Shown: positions 9,258-19,197, counted from the stretch's first letter. The stretch: DNA of 64,000 bases from CAVTWS01 sp963738445 (GCA_963738445.1 CAVTWS010000011.1:124001-188000); one strand, 5' to 3'. Notes: generated by a model from the letters alone, not told the origin. Numbers and translations are program-made.

Positions 9258-9998
9258 TCAGGATGGGGGGGTGCGGTCGAGCCGGGGGCCGAAGGCGTAG
9301 CGGAACCAGCGCAGGTAGTTGGGAAGCCAACGCACCAGCTGGAACCGGGATTCGCCCTCCTGCCGGTCGAGCCAGATGGTCGGCACCTCGGCGACGGGTT
9401 GCCGGTACCGGCGGGCCTTGGCGACGAGCTCGATGGCGATCTCGAACCCGCCGGTCGATTCGATGCCGACGTCCTCCACGAACGAACGGCGGTACGCCTT
9501 GAACGAGTTGGTCGCATCGCGGGTGCCCACCCGAGCGAACCAGAACAGGATGCGGCCGGCCGAGCGGGACATGAACCCCTTCGCCCACGGCCCACCGACC
9601 TGGGACCCACCCGCCGTGTAACGGGACGCCGCGGCCACGGCGCACCCCCGCTCGACGAGCCGGACCAGATCGTCGATGACCCCCGGGTCGTCGCTGCCGT
9701 CGGCCATGGTGACGACGACGACGTCGGCCGTCGCCGCGGCGATCCCGGCGCGGATGGCCAGCGCCGGCCCCGGTCCGAGCTCGTTGAGATGACCGCGGAC
9801 GGACGGATGGGCGACCCGGTACCGCTCGACCACGGCGGCGGTGGTGTCGTCGGGGGAATCGAACACCACGAGGATCTCGTCGGGCAGCTCGACCACCTCG
9901 CCGATCCGGTCCAGGCACGGGACGATGGCCTCGCCCTCCTGGTACACCGGGATGACGATCGTGACACGCGGGCCCGAACGTTCGACCGGCGGGGTCAT
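9258..9998 (-). CDS. GT2 glycosyltransferase, dolichol-phosphate-mannose-synthase-like
   Basis: Family 2 glycosyltransferase: VTIVIPVYQEGEAI nucleotide-binding strand, LVVFDSPDDT, AGIAAATADVVVVTMADGSDDP (metal-binding DxD-like DGSD) and the acceptor region SRYTAGGSQVGGPWAKGFMSRSAGRI, which is typical of the polyprenyl-phosphate mannose synthase branch. No TM helices, so it probably loads a sugar on polyprenyl phosphate for the GT-C enzyme downstream (inference). The start overlaps the end of the upstream sugar dehydrogenase by 4 bp, an operon sign. Confidence 0.85.
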   Translation of the reverse strand: MTPPVERSGPRVTIVIPVYQEGEAIVPCLDRIGEVVELPDEILVVFDSPDDTTAAVVERYRVAHPSVRGHLNELGPGPALAIRAGIAAATADVVVVTMADGSDDPGVIDDLVRLVERGCAVAAASRYTAGGSQVGGPWAKGFMSRSAGRILFWFARVGTRDATNSFKAYRRSFVEDVGIESTGGFEIAIELVAKARRYRQPVAEVPTIWLDRQEGESRFQLVRWLPNYLRWFRYAFGPRLDRTPPS

Positions 9999-11186
9999 AC
10001 GAGCACGCCGTTGCCGGTGACGTTCCAGATGTCGATGACCGGTTTGTCGGTCACCAGCCGGCGGTAGCGGTGATGCGGCGCGCCGATGACGACGATGTCG
10101 GACCGTTCGAGCAACTCGTCGTGGTCGACCAGATCGGGATCGGTCGTGACGTACGGATCCGACGTGAGCACCCCGTGACAGCGAAAGGCGAGGATGCGTT
10201 TCAGCTTGTAGCTGAGGCTCGAGCGGGGGTCATCGCTCTCGCCCTTGAAGGCCATGCCGCAGATGCCCACGGTGACGGTCGGGAGGTCGAAGCGACGCTC
10301 CAGGCGCTCCACCAGGTACAGGGGCAAACCTTCGTTGACGAGCATGCCGGCGTTGCCGAGGGTGAAGCGGTTCGTGTTGAACGCGGCCAGCTGCATCGTG
10401 TCCTTGAAGAGGCAGGGCCCGGCGGCGAAGCCGGCCGACGGCAGCGCCGCCGCCCGCGGGTAGCCGTCGACGACCGCGCCACGGATGTGCTCGTAGTCGA
10501 GGCCGTGCTCGTTGGCGATCATGAAGAACTGGTTGGCGATGGCGAAGGTGATGTAGCGGAAAGAGTTGGTGAACAGCTTGGCCAGCTCGGCTTCCTCGGG
10601 CGTGAGCCGGATGAGCCGCTCGGAGAGTCGCTCGAACACCTCGACGCCGCGGGCGTGGGCCCGGTCGGTGCGGGCGCCGACGATCTGGGGCAGGCTCTCG
10701 AGCTCCTCGACGGCCCGACCTTCGGCGATGCGTTCCGGGCAGAACACGACGTCGATGTCGAGCCCGAGGCCGGCCATCTGCCGTTCCACCAGGGCCGTCA
10801 CGCCGGGGTAGATCGTGGAACGCAGGATGAGCACCTGGCCGTCTCGGAGGTGTTCGCCCATGCCGCCCACGACCGACGGGACGGCGGCGAGGTCGGGGTT
10901 GAGGTGATCGTCGACCGGGGTGCCGACGACGACCACGACGGCACACGCCGAAGCCACCACGGCCTGGTCGGCCGTCACGTGCAGTCGCCCCGTGGCGCGG
11001 ACCCGATCGAGGACCTCGGCCAGGCCCGGTTCCTGGAACGGGATGCCCCCGGCCGCCACCTGGGCGACGACTTCGGCGTTGATGTCGTACAGCGCCACGG
11101 ACAGCGCCGCGGTCGGCCAGCATCACGCCGAGCGGGAGACCCACATGGCCGCACCCTCCGACGACGACGACATCACGAGTGAACAG
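9995..11186 (-). CDS. UDP-glucose/GDP-mannose dehydrogenase family, N-terminal frameshift
   Basis: Nucleotide-sugar dehydrogenase that oxidises C6 of a UDP- or GDP-sugar. The NAD-binding start VVVVGGCGHVGLPLGVMLADRG lies in one frame and the rest, from VALYDINAEVVAQVAAGG on, in another; they join at about 11099-11102, where removing one C from GTCCGTGG restores the frame. Downstream: GTPVDDHLNPDL, LRSTIYPGVT, FCPERIAEGRAVEEL, and the catalytic-region SAGFAAGPCLFKDT (nucleophile Cys) and GMAFKGESDDPR. The 5' end is uncertain: no ATG/GTG precedes the glycine motif in frame, so the left-most residue at 11186 is only an estimate. Overlaps GT2 by 4 bp. Confidence 0.75.
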
Positions 11187-11396
11187 TTCGGCCCCCAGGA
11201 GTGTTCGACGACGCAGACCGGTTCGTGCTCGCCGCGACCACCTGCGTTCGTGGTTCGCGGGCCCGCAACCTACCTGACCGGTCGGTGATGGTTCCCAGCG
11301 GGCAGAAGTGTCGACGGAGGCACCGGCCGTCCTACAGTGCGGCCGGTCCGACGAGAGCCTGGTCTCGACGGGGCCGGCTCGGAAGGGGAGGGTGTC

Positions 11397-12599
11397 GTGA
11401 AGCGCATCGAGTACGCCGGGAGCGTGCACGACGAGGAGGAGATCGAGGCGGTCGTCTCCGTGCTACGGGGCGGGCCGACCGCGCTGCGCATCGGCAAGCA
11501 CGTGCGGGAGATGGAGCGGCTCGTCGCCGAGTCGTTCGGCAAGGCCAAGGGCATCATGGTCAACTCGGGTTCGTCGGCGCTGTACCTCGCCGTCGAGCTG
11601 CTCGACCTCGCTCCGGGCGACGAGGTGATCACGTCCGCGGTGACGTTCTCGACCGACATCGCTCCGCTCGTGCGGGCGGACGTCGTGCCGGTGTTCGTCG
11701 ACGTCGAGCCCGACACCTACCAGATCGACGTCGACCAGATCGAGAGCGCCATCGGGCCCCGCACCCGGGCCATCCTGGCCCCCAACCTCATCGGCAACTG
11801 CCCCGACTGGGACCGCATCCGAGCCGTCGCCGACCGACACGGGCTGACCGTGATCGAGGACTCGTGCGACTGTCTCGGCGCCACGCTCCACGGCACGCCC
11901 ACGGGGCTGCGCAGCGACATCTCGCTCACCAGCTTCGCCCTCTCCCACATCATCACCGCCGCCGGCACCGGCGGCATGGTCTGCGTCGACGACGCCGCGC
12001 TCTCCGACCGGGCGTTGCTGCTGCGCCGTTGGGGCCGCCGGTCAGAAGTCAAGCTCTTCGGCTCGCAGAAGGGCGACAAGCACTTCTTCTCCGACCTCGA
12101 CGGCATCGAGTACGACGACCTGTTCATCTTCGACGAGTTGGGCTGGAACTTCGAGCCGTCGGAGATGTCGGCCGCCTTCGGTGTGGTGCAGATGCGCAAG
12201 CTGCCGCTCAACCTGGCCCGGCGCCAGCGCAACTTCGCCCTGCTGACCGAGTTCTTCGAGCGCCATCCCGACGTGTTCGTGCTCCCGCGCCTGACCCCGG
12301 GGATCGAGACCGGATGGCACATGTTCCCCGTCATGATCCGTCCCGAATCCGGGGTGCGGCGGGCCGCGTTCCAGCAGCACATGGAGGCGGCGGGGGTCGA
12401 CACCCGCATGGTGTGGACCGGCAACGTCACCCGTCAACCGGCGTTCGCCGATGTGGCCTTCCGGGTCGCGCCGGGCGGCCTGGCCAACGCCGACACCGTG
12501 ATGGAGACCGGGCTGATCCTGCCCTGCAACCACGCCATCGACGACGACGGATGTGCATACATCGCCGAAACCGCGCAAACCTTCCTCAACGCCCGTTGA
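11397..12599 (+). CDS. DegT/DnrJ/EryC1-family enzyme with His replacing the PLP lysine
   Basis: Fold-type I sugar enzyme of the DegT family, 400 residues from GTG 11397 (GGGGAGGG ribosome site just upstream). Family landmarks: GKHVREMERLVAESFG, VNSGSSALYLAVELL, VIEDSCDCLGAT, and WNFEPSEMSAAFGVVQM. Where aminotransferases carry lysine, this protein reads SFALSHIITAAGTGG with His184. That swap is known from 3-dehydrases (RfbH/E1 and ColD), which use pyridoxamine phosphate to remove a C3 hydroxyl from 4-keto-6-deoxyhexoses. The Cys-rich 2Fe-2S motif of RfbH is absent, so a ColD-like reaction is the better guess. It diverges from the sugar dehydrogenase and precedes an SDR. Confidence 0.8.
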   Translation: MKRIEYAGSVHDEEEIEAVVSVLRGGPTALRIGKHVREMERLVAESFGKAKGIMVNSGSSALYLAVELLDLAPGDEVITSAVTFSTDIAPLVRADVVPVFVDVEPDTYQIDVDQIESAIGPRTRAILAPNLIGNCPDWDRIRAVADRHGLTVIEDSCDCLGATLHGTPTGLRSDISLTSFALSHIITAAGTGGMVCVDDAALSDRALLLRRWGRRSEVKLFGSQKGDKHFFSDLDGIEYDDLFIFDELGWNFEPSEMSAAFGVVQMRKLPLNLARRQRNFALLTEFFERHPDVFVLPRLTPGIETGWHMFPVMIRPESGVRRAAFQQHMEAAGVDTRMVWTGNVTRQPAFADVAFRVAPGGLANADTVMETGLILPCNHAIDDDGCAYIAETAQTFLNAR

Positions 12600-12642
12600 C
12601 CGCAGGGCGCTCAGCGACGCCCGTTGACCGCAGGGCGCTCAG
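12589..12642. repeat. 28-bp tandem duplication with dyad core at the end of the DegT gene
   Basis: Two copies of a 28-bp unit (12589-12616 and 12617-12642) beginning ACGCCCGTTGACCGCAGGG. The stop codon of the DegT gene is inside the first copy. Each copy holds an imperfect dyad TGACCGC/GCGCTCA. A related duplicated element occurs at 39467-39520. Confidence 0.7.
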
Positions 12643-12673
12643 TCGCGACGGACCACGCCGAAAGCAGGACTCC

Positions 12674-13432
<759 letters not shown>

Positions 13433-13471
13433 GCCCGAACCGTCGGAGCCTTCCGGCGCGACAGTCATGAC

Positions 13472-14740
13472 GTGGCGAAGATCGTCGTGTACTCGATGGC
13501 GTACCGGGGCGACGTCTTCCCGTATGTGCCGATCGCCAACGAGCTCGCCCGGCGGGGTCACGACGTCGTCTACGTCGTCCCCCGGGAGTTCCACCCGATG
13601 TTCGTCGGCGAAGCGTTCCGGTGCGCCCATTCGGGCACCGACTTCGGACCCTCGGCGCTGGACGGGTACGCCCGATATGTCGACCGCTGGGGCAACCGGC
13701 TCGGGGGCGCCATGATGCCGCGCCTCTACTTCGGGCAGTTGACCATTCCCCACCTCGACGCGCTCTACGAGGCGATCGACGCCGAGGTGCGAGACGCCGA
13801 TCTGCTCGTGTCACATCCGGCTGCGGCGCTCGTCGGCATGATGTCGGCTGATGTCCGGGGCGTGCCGACCCTGGTCGGTGACCTGTTCCCGATGCTGAAC
13901 CTCTCCGAGCACACCGCCCTGGCGGGTATGCCGAACTTCGGGCGCCGGGTGAACCGTGTCCTGATCCGGGCCGCCCGGTCACGGGTGACGGATCCGGTCA
14001 CCTGCGGGGCCGGCTTCCGGAAGTTCCGTCAGCAGCTCGGGCTCCCGACCGACTCCTGGAACATCATGGACGGCCGGTTGTCCCCGGCGTCGAACCTGGG
14101 GCTCGTTCCGTCGGCGTATCTCGAGCACCAGCCCGATTGGCCCGAGCCGTATCGCCTTTTGGGATTCACGCCCTGGGCGGGGCCCGACGACGGGTCGATC
14201 GACGACGACCTGGCCGCGTTCCTGGACGACGGGGAGCCGCCCGTCCTGGTCACGCTCGGGACGAGCGCCGCCTCGGCCCGGCCCCAAGGGTTCGACGCCG
14301 TGCTCGATGTCCTCGACGGCCTCGGGGCCCGCGGCGTGTTTCTCGCCTCGAACGAGGACATCGCTTTGCGATTGAGCGAACGTACCGGCCGACGTCATGC
14401 CGTTCGAGCGTTCTCGCCCCTCGCCCCGCTCCTGCCGCGGTGCCGGGCGGTCGTGCACTCGGGAGCACACGGCACCAACAGCCTGGCGCTGCTCGCCGGC
14501 CTCCCGTCCGTCATCGTTCCGTGCCTCTTCGACCAGGTCGTCCACGCTCGACGCCAACGCGAGCTGGGCACCGGGATCTGGGTCCGGCGCCCTCGCCAGC
14601 TGGCGACGGCGATCGGCCTCGCCCTGCAGGCCGGTGGCGCCCATGGGGAGCGCGCCCGTGCCTTTGCCGCCGAGATCCGCACCGAGGACGGCACGGTCGC
14701 CGTCGCCGACGAGGCCGAGCGGATGCTCGCCGGTCCATGA
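13472..14740 (+). CDS. GT1-type (MGT/UGT-like) glycosyltransferase
   Basis: GT-B fold glycosyltransferase of 422 residues. N-terminal acceptor domain starts with KIVVYSMAYRGDVFPYVPIANELARRGHDV; the C-terminal nucleotide-sugar domain shows PPVLVTLGTSAAS, FSPLAPLLPRCRAVVHSGAHGTNSLALLAGLPSVIVPCLFDQ, equivalent to the HxGxGT...Q motif, with final Asp-Gln. This family decorates small hydrophobic acceptors such as macrolides, sterols and glycolipids. GTG start at 13472. With the DegT enzyme and SDR it could make and transfer a deoxysugar (inference). Confidence 0.85.
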   Translation: MAKIVVYSMAYRGDVFPYVPIANELARRGHDVVYVVPREFHPMFVGEAFRCAHSGTDFGPSALDGYARYVDRWGNRLGGAMMPRLYFGQLTIPHLDALYEAIDAEVRDADLLVSHPAAALVGMMSADVRGVPTLVGDLFPMLNLSEHTALAGMPNFGRRVNRVLIRAARSRVTDPVTCGAGFRKFRQQLGLPTDSWNIMDGRLSPASNLGLVPSAYLEHQPDWPEPYRLLGFTPWAGPDDGSIDDDLAAFLDDGEPPVLVTLGTSAASARPQGFDAVLDVLDGLGARGVFLASNEDIALRLSERTGRRHAVRAFSPLAPLLPRCRAVVHSGAHGTNSLALLAGLPSVIVPCLFDQVVHARRQRELGTGIWVRRPRQLATAIGLALQAGGAHGERARAFAAEIRTEDGTVAVADEAERMLAGP

Positions 14741-14778
14741 GTCGGGACATCAGATCGTCGGTCGTAACAGGGACCGGC

Positions 14779-15366
14779 TCATGACTTCCGATCGGGGGGG
14801 AGGAGGGCCGCCAGCACCTGCCGGCGGTAGGCGCGGTCGAACCGGGTGATCGACGCATCGTCCGGAAGGGCCCGCTGGAGCTGGAAGTGTCCCATGTAGG
14901 CCGCATAGGCGAAGCGGGCCTGCCGTGCCGCTCGTGATGGGGTGAGCCCGAGCTGCCGGTACGCGAGCTCGAGGAAGTCGATGCGGGCCCGGGTGACCCG
15001 GTGGACGACCTCACGGACGGTCGGGTCGTCGACTCGGGCCAGCACGGCCACGTCGAGCGCGCTCCAGGCACCGCCACCGAAGGTTTCGGCAAAGAGCCGC
15101 TCGAGCCGGACTGCAGGATCGGGTTCCACGCTGAGCCGATCGATGATCTCGCGTGTCGCCCGCTGCTCCCACAGGGCCAATGCCGCCGACACCAGACTCT
15201 CGCGCCCGTCGAAGTGCCAGTAGAAGCTGCCTTTCGTCACCCCGATCCGCCGGGCCAGGCCCTCGACGGAGATCGCATCGACGCCTTGCTCGGCGATCAC
15301 CTCGAGGGCCGCGCTCGCCCAATCCTCCGCGGTGAGTGTCGTGCGGGCCGCCCTTGATCTCACCAT
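14779..15366 (-). CDS. TetR-family transcriptional regulator
   Basis: N-terminal helix-turn-helix: LTAEDWASAALEVIAEQGVDAISVEGLARRIGVTKGSFYWHFDGRESL, with the classic KGSFYWHF recognition helix end. The ligand domain is TetR_C-like with no recognised effector. About 195 residues. ATG 15366 is preferred because an operator-like dyad (15368-15387) then lies just upstream; ATG 15372 is the alternative. It is divergent from a flavin-binding protein gene, so it probably represses itself and that gene. Confidence 0.85.
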   Translation of the reverse strand: MVRSRAARTTLTAEDWASAALEVIAEQGVDAISVEGLARRIGVTKGSFYWHFDGRESLVSAALALWEQRATREIIDRLSVEPDPAVRLERLFAETFGGGAWSALDVAVLARVDDPTVREVVHRVTRARIDFLELAYRQLGLTPSRAARQARFAYAAYMGHFQLQRALPDDASITRFDRAYRRQVLAALLPPDRKS

Positions 15367-15367
15367 G

Positions 15368-15387
15368 TCCATACGCTACCGTACGGA
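15368..15387. promoter_or_regulatory. Operator-like dyad 1 between TetR and PNPOx genes
   Basis: TCCATACG at 15368-15375 and CGTACGGA at 15380-15387, eight-base arms with one mismatch around a CTAC spacer. The same half-site (CATACGG) reappears in dyad 2. Placement at the TetR start is as expected for autoregulation. Confidence 0.55.
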
Positions 15388-15393
15388 CATGAA

Positions 15394-15409
15394 CATACGG
15401 AACCGTATG
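15394..15409. promoter_or_regulatory. Operator-like dyad 2, perfect 16-bp palindrome
   Basis: CATACGG-aa-CCGTATG, a perfect dyad ending at the ATG of the flavin-protein gene. Together with dyad 1 it gives two binding sites about 24 bp apart centre to centre, a common arrangement for TetR dimers in pairs. Confidence 0.6.
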
Positions 15410-16009
15410 GAGTCGCCCCTCGAAGGCGCCCGTGTTGCCGAGCCGTCGTTCGAGGGCGCCCGTGTTGCCGAGCCGTCGTTCGACGGCTCCCATGTAGCCG
15501 AGTCGCCTTTCGACAGCTCCCAGTTGCTCGCCCGGTCGGTCGAGATCCTGCGCGTGAAGCCGTATGTGTTCGCGTGCAGCGTGTCGGCCGAGGGCGAAGC
15601 AAGCGTCCGGCAGATCCAACCGCTCGAGATCACCGACGATCTGGAGGTCTGGTTCGCGACGAGTCGCTGGAGTCGCAAGGTGCGCGAGATCCTTCGGTCG
15701 GGCCGGCTCACGCTGGCCTCCGACGATCTGGACACGCTGTCGGCGGTGACGATGGTCGGAGCGGCCCGCGTGATCGACGACATCGCGGCGCGCCAGGGCC
15801 GGTGGGTCGAACAGATGCGCCAGTTCTTCCCGGGCGGTCCCGCAGGTGACGACTACGTCCTCGTCCACGTGCGGGCCGACCGAGCTGAGGTCATCGACTA
15901 CGTGCAGGGGATCACCCCGCCGCCGTTCGGCCTGGTGCCCGCCGTGGTCGTGCGCCGGGACGGGCGCTGGGATGTCGTCGACGCCGACCGGTACGACTCC
16001 GGACGGTGA
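15407..16009 (+). CDS. Pyridoxamine-5'-phosphate-oxidase-like flavin protein
   Basis: Split-barrel FMN-binding protein related to general stress protein 26. The core begins at VEILRVKPYVFACSV and contains LEVWFATSRWSRKVREILRS and LTLASDD with AVTMVGAARVIDD, typical of this family. The N-terminus is odd: about 35 residues built from three 10-residue repeats of the type EGARVAEPSF. ATG 15407 keeps the operators mostly outside the gene; ATG 15389 is possible, giving six more residues. Probably controlled by the divergent TetR gene. Substrate unknown. Confidence 0.7.
   Translation: MESPLEGARVAEPSFEGARVAEPSFDGSHVAESPFDSSQLLARSVEILRVKPYVFACSVSAEGEASVRQIQPLEITDDLEVWFATSRWSRKVREILRSGRLTLASDDLDTLSAVTMVGAARVIDDIAARQGRWVEQMRQFFPGGPAGDDYVLVHVRADRAEVIDYVQGITPPPFGLVPAVVVRRDGRWDVVDADRYDSGR
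15421..15510 (+). repeat. Three tandem 30-bp units inside the PNPOx gene
   Basis: Units at 15421-15450, 15451-15480 and 15481-15510, with a partial fourth. The first two differ at one base in ten; the third has diverged more. They are in frame and encode 10-residue repeats at the N-terminus. Confidence 0.8.
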
Positions 16010-16066
16010 GGGACGGGGGGACCTGGCCCTGGGACCTGTCGGTGACGCCCGGTAGGGTCGTCGGTC

Positions 16067-17974
16067 GTGGGCATCGTGGACGACGACATCACCAAGGTGA
16101 GGGAGGCCACCGACATCGTGGCCATCATCACCCAGCGCGTCGCGCTCAAACGGGTGGGTCGCAACTGGTCCGGGCTGTGCCCCTTCCACGACGAGAAGTC
16201 GCCCTCGTTCAGCGTGACGGCGGAAAAGGGCCTGTACCACTGCTTCGGCTGCCAGAAGTCGGGCGATGCCATCCGGTTCGTGCAGGAGACCGAGCAGCTC
16301 GACTTCCAGGGGGCGGTCGAGTTCCTGGCCCGCAAGGCGGGGGTCACCCTCCACTACACCTCGCCGGACGAGGGCGGGCAGCGGGTGCGCCGCCGTCATC
16401 TTGTCGAAGCCGTCGAGAAGGCGGTCGAGTTCTACCACCAGCGGTTGCTCACGGGCTCGGACGCCGGCGATGCCCGCCGCTACCTGCGCGAGCGTGGTTT
16501 CGATGGTGACATGGTGCGCCGGTACCGGTTGGGCTGGGCCCCCGATGACTGGGATCAGCTCGTCCGTCACCTCCGGTTGAGCGACACCGACCTCCAGGCG
16601 TCCGGGCTGGGTCGGCTCAACAAGATCGGCCGGCAGCAGGACCTCTTCCGGGCCCGGGTGCTGTTCCCGATCTTCGACGCATCCGGTGATCCCGTCGGGT
16701 TCGGCGGGCGGATCATGCCCGGTGCCACCGGGCCGAAGTACCTCAACACGCCCGAGTGCTCCGTGTACCACAAGGGTCGCCTGCTCTACGGCCTGAACTG
16801 GGCGAAGGACGCCATCGTCCGCCATCGCACCGCCGGTGAGGTCACGGGTGAGGCGATCGTGTGCGAGGGGTACACCGACGTGGTGGCGTTCGACCGGGCC
16901 GAGATCGGCCGGGCCGTGGCGACGTGCGGCACCGCGCTGACCGAGGACCACGTTCGCCTGCTGCGTCGTTTCGCCTCCCGCATCGTGTTGGCTTTCGATG
17001 CCGACGAGGCCGGCCAGGGCGCCGCGGCGCGGTTCTACGAGTGGGAGCGCAAGTACGAGCTCGAGGTCGCCGTCGCCGATCTCCCGGCGGGCGTGGATCC
17101 CGACGAGCTGTCGAGAACCGATCCGGCCCGGCTGCGCGCCGCCGTCGAGAACGCCGTTCCGTTCCTGTCCTTCCGGGTCGATCGGGTGTTCCGCTCGGAC
17201 CTCTCGACCCCCGAACGTCGAGCCCGCGCGGCCGAGGCCGCCGTCGACGCCGTGCGCGAACATCCGAGCTCGTTGGTCCGGGACCAGTACCTCATGACCA
17301 TCGCCGACCGGTGCCAGGTCGAAGTCGACCGGCTGCGGGAGCTGATGGCGGCCCCGGCCCGACCGTCGACTGCCGCCGGCAACCCCCGCCCGGACCCGGC
17401 CCATCGTTCCCGCGAGACCGAGCCGCCGCCCTGGGACGACGAACCGCCCCCCTGGTCCAACGAGTCCCCCTCCGGAGATCGGCGGTCCCGCTCCACCCGG
17501 CCGGCGGCACGCCCGATCGGTTCCCCCATCGAGCCCGAGGACGAAGCGCTGCGCTGGATGGTGACCGACCCGGACCGCATCGTGGCGTTCCTCCACCCCT
17601 CCCTGTTCGCCAGCGACCCCCATCGCGAGGCGTTCGAGGCGCTTCGCGACCGGCCCGATCTGCACGCGGCGGTCGAGTCGATGTCGCCGGTCGCCGCCGA
17701 TCTGGCCCACCGGGCCGCGGTGACCGAGCCCAGCTCCGATCCGGTCGAACTGGCCTCCCGGCTGGCCGATCTGTCCGGGAATCGCACCCTGCGCACCCTC
17801 GAACGGGACGCCCGCCAGACCTCCGACATGGACGAGCTGCGCACCTACACCGATGCCATCACGTGGCTGAAACACCAGATCGAGGGGCTGAGGGACGTCA
17901 CATCTCGCAGCACGGCCCTCGGCCAGTTGGTACCTTGGTTGGGCCAGCACGGTGCTGGACGAGACGATGGCTGA
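16067..17974 (+). CDS. dnaG: DNA primase DnaG
   Basis: Makes RNA primers for replication. 635 residues in three domains: zinc-binding CHC2 (C38, H41, C59, C62 in CPFH...YHCFGC), the RNA polymerase core with TOPRIM (IVCEGYTDVVAFDRA, LAFDADEAGQGAA) and a C-terminal DnaB-binding domain after a Pro-rich linker. GTG 16067 is the start; an in-frame GTG nine bases on is possible. The last codons overlap the rpoD start by 8 bp, so primase and sigma factor are translated from one message. Confidence 0.96.
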   Translation: MGIVDDDITKVREATDIVAIITQRVALKRVGRNWSGLCPFHDEKSPSFSVTAEKGLYHCFGCQKSGDAIRFVQETEQLDFQGAVEFLARKAGVTLHYTSPDEGGQRVRRRHLVEAVEKAVEFYHQRLLTGSDAGDARRYLRERGFDGDMVRRYRLGWAPDDWDQLVRHLRLSDTDLQASGLGRLNKIGRQQDLFRARVLFPIFDASGDPVGFGGRIMPGATGPKYLNTPECSVYHKGRLLYGLNWAKDAIVRHRTAGEVTGEAIVCEGYTDVVAFDRAEIGRAVATCGTALTEDHVRLLRRFASRIVLAFDADEAGQGAAARFYEWERKYELEVAVADLPAGVDPDELSRTDPARLRAAVENAVPFLSFRVDRVFRSDLSTPERRARAAEAAVDAVREHPSSLVRDQYLMTIADRCQVEVDRLRELMAAPARPSTAAGNPRPDPAHRSRETEPPPWDDEPPPWSNESPSGDRRSRSTRPAARPIGSPIEPEDEALRWMVTDPDRIVAFLHPSLFASDPHREAFEALRDRPDLHAAVESMSPVAADLAHRAAVTEPSSDPVELASRLADLSGNRTLRTLERDARQTSDMDELRTYTDAITWLKHQIEGLRDVTSRSTALGQLVPWLGQHGAGRDDG

Positions 17975-19145
17975 CGCGGGACGTTCCCTCGGGGCGGCTT
18001 CTGGTAGCTCAGGGGTGACGCTCGGTAGTGGTCGGGACCGACTCTCGGTCGATCCCGACTCTGCGGACGCGGACGAGGAGTTGGCGGCCGTGGCCTCGGC
18101 GTCGCGCAAACGGAAGCCGGCCGCCGACAGCGGTGGGGGCGGCGTCACCGACTCCGTCCGCATGTACCTGCGCGAGATCGGCCGGGTGCCGCTGCTCACC
18201 GGCGAGCAGGAGATCTCGCTGGCCCGGCGCATCCAGGTCGGCATGGCGGCGGAGGTGCTCCTCGCCGACACCGCGGCGATCGTCGGCCACGAGGATTCGG
18301 TGCCGGTCGACGGTGCTCTCCCGGAGACCCACCCCGAAACCGGCCTTCCCGCCGCCGTCAAGGTCCCCCTGTCCGATTCGGTCCTGCTTCAGCTGGCGCG
18401 GGACAAACGAGACGGCGAGATGGCCCGACACGAGCTCACGCAGGCGAACCTGCGGCTCGTGGTGTCGATCGCCAAGCGGTACGTCGGCCGGGGCATGAGC
18501 CTCCTCGACCTCATCCAGGAGGGGAACCTCGGTCTCATGCGGGCGGTCGAGAAGTTCGACCACGAGAAGGGGTTCAAGTTCTCCACCTACGCGACGTGGT
18601 GGATCCGGCAGGCGATCACCCGGGCGATCGCCGACCAGGCGCGCACGATCCGGATCCCGGTCCACATGGTGGAGTCGATCAACCGGGTCAAGCGCACGCA
18701 GCGCCAGCTCGCCCAGGAGTTCGAGCGGGAACCGACCATGGCCGAGCTGGCCGAACGATGCGAGCTGCCCGAGTCCCGGGTCGAGGAGATCATGCGCATC
18801 TCCCAGGATCCGTTGTCGCTCGATTCTCCTGTCGGCGACGAAGACGATTCGTTCCTGGGCGATTTCATCGAGGACCCCAAGGCCGCCGCCCCCGCCGATG
18901 CCGTGGCCCGCCACCTGCTCACTGATGCCGTGGTGGAGATCCTCGACGAGCTCAGCCCCCGCGAGCAGGAGGTCGTGCGCCTGCGCTTCGGGATCGACGA
19001 CGGCCGCCCCCGCACCCTGGAGGAGGTCGGCCGCCAGTTCGGGGTCACGAGGGAGCGGATCCGTCAGATCGAGGCCAAGACGCTGGCCAAGCTCCGTCAT
19101 CCCCAGCGGTCCGAGAAGCTGCGAGGCTTCCTCGAGAACCTGTGA
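17967..19145 (+). CDS. rpoD: Primary RNA polymerase sigma factor
   Basis: Housekeeping sigma-70 of group 1. Region 1.2 DSVRMYLREIGRVPLL, region 2 ANLRLVVSIAKRYVGRGM and LIQEGNLGLMRAVEKFD, 2.4 YATWWIRQAITRAIADQ, region 3 HMVESINRVKR, region 4.2 LEEVGRQFGVTRERIRQIEAKTLAKLRHP. 392 residues from ATG 17967, with a short acidic N-terminus and no large non-conserved insert. Follows dnaG with an 8-bp overlap as in the macromolecular synthesis operon. Confidence 0.95.
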   Translation: MADAGRSLGAASGSSGVTLGSGRDRLSVDPDSADADEELAAVASASRKRKPAADSGGGGVTDSVRMYLREIGRVPLLTGEQEISLARRIQVGMAAEVLLADTAAIVGHEDSVPVDGALPETHPETGLPAAVKVPLSDSVLLQLARDKRDGEMARHELTQANLRLVVSIAKRYVGRGMSLLDLIQEGNLGLMRAVEKFDHEKGFKFSTYATWWIRQAITRAIADQARTIRIPVHMVESINRVKRTQRQLAQEFEREPTMAELAERCELPESRVEEIMRISQDPLSLDSPVGDEDDSFLGDFIEDPKAAAPADAVARHLLTDAVVEILDELSPREQEVVRLRFGIDDGRPRTLEEVGRQFGVTRERIRQIEAKTLAKLRHPQRSEKLRGFLENL

Positions 19146-19197
19146 TCGTCGCCGGTTCGGGTTCGAACGTTTGGCCGATATCCTCGGCGTCTGTCCT

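Noticed and set aside
8217..10067. 616-residue plus-strand frame opposite epimerase and GT2
   Set aside because: Antisense shadow; the minus-strand genes have intact motifs.
17151..17163. GAAC/GTTC at a 3-base spacing inside dnaG as an SOS box
   Set aside because: The spacing is not four bases, so it does not fit the LexA site.
15011..18361. 1116-residue minus-strand frame across dnaG and rpoD
   Set aside because: Low-complexity antisense frame caused by GC-rich codon bias; no domain seen.
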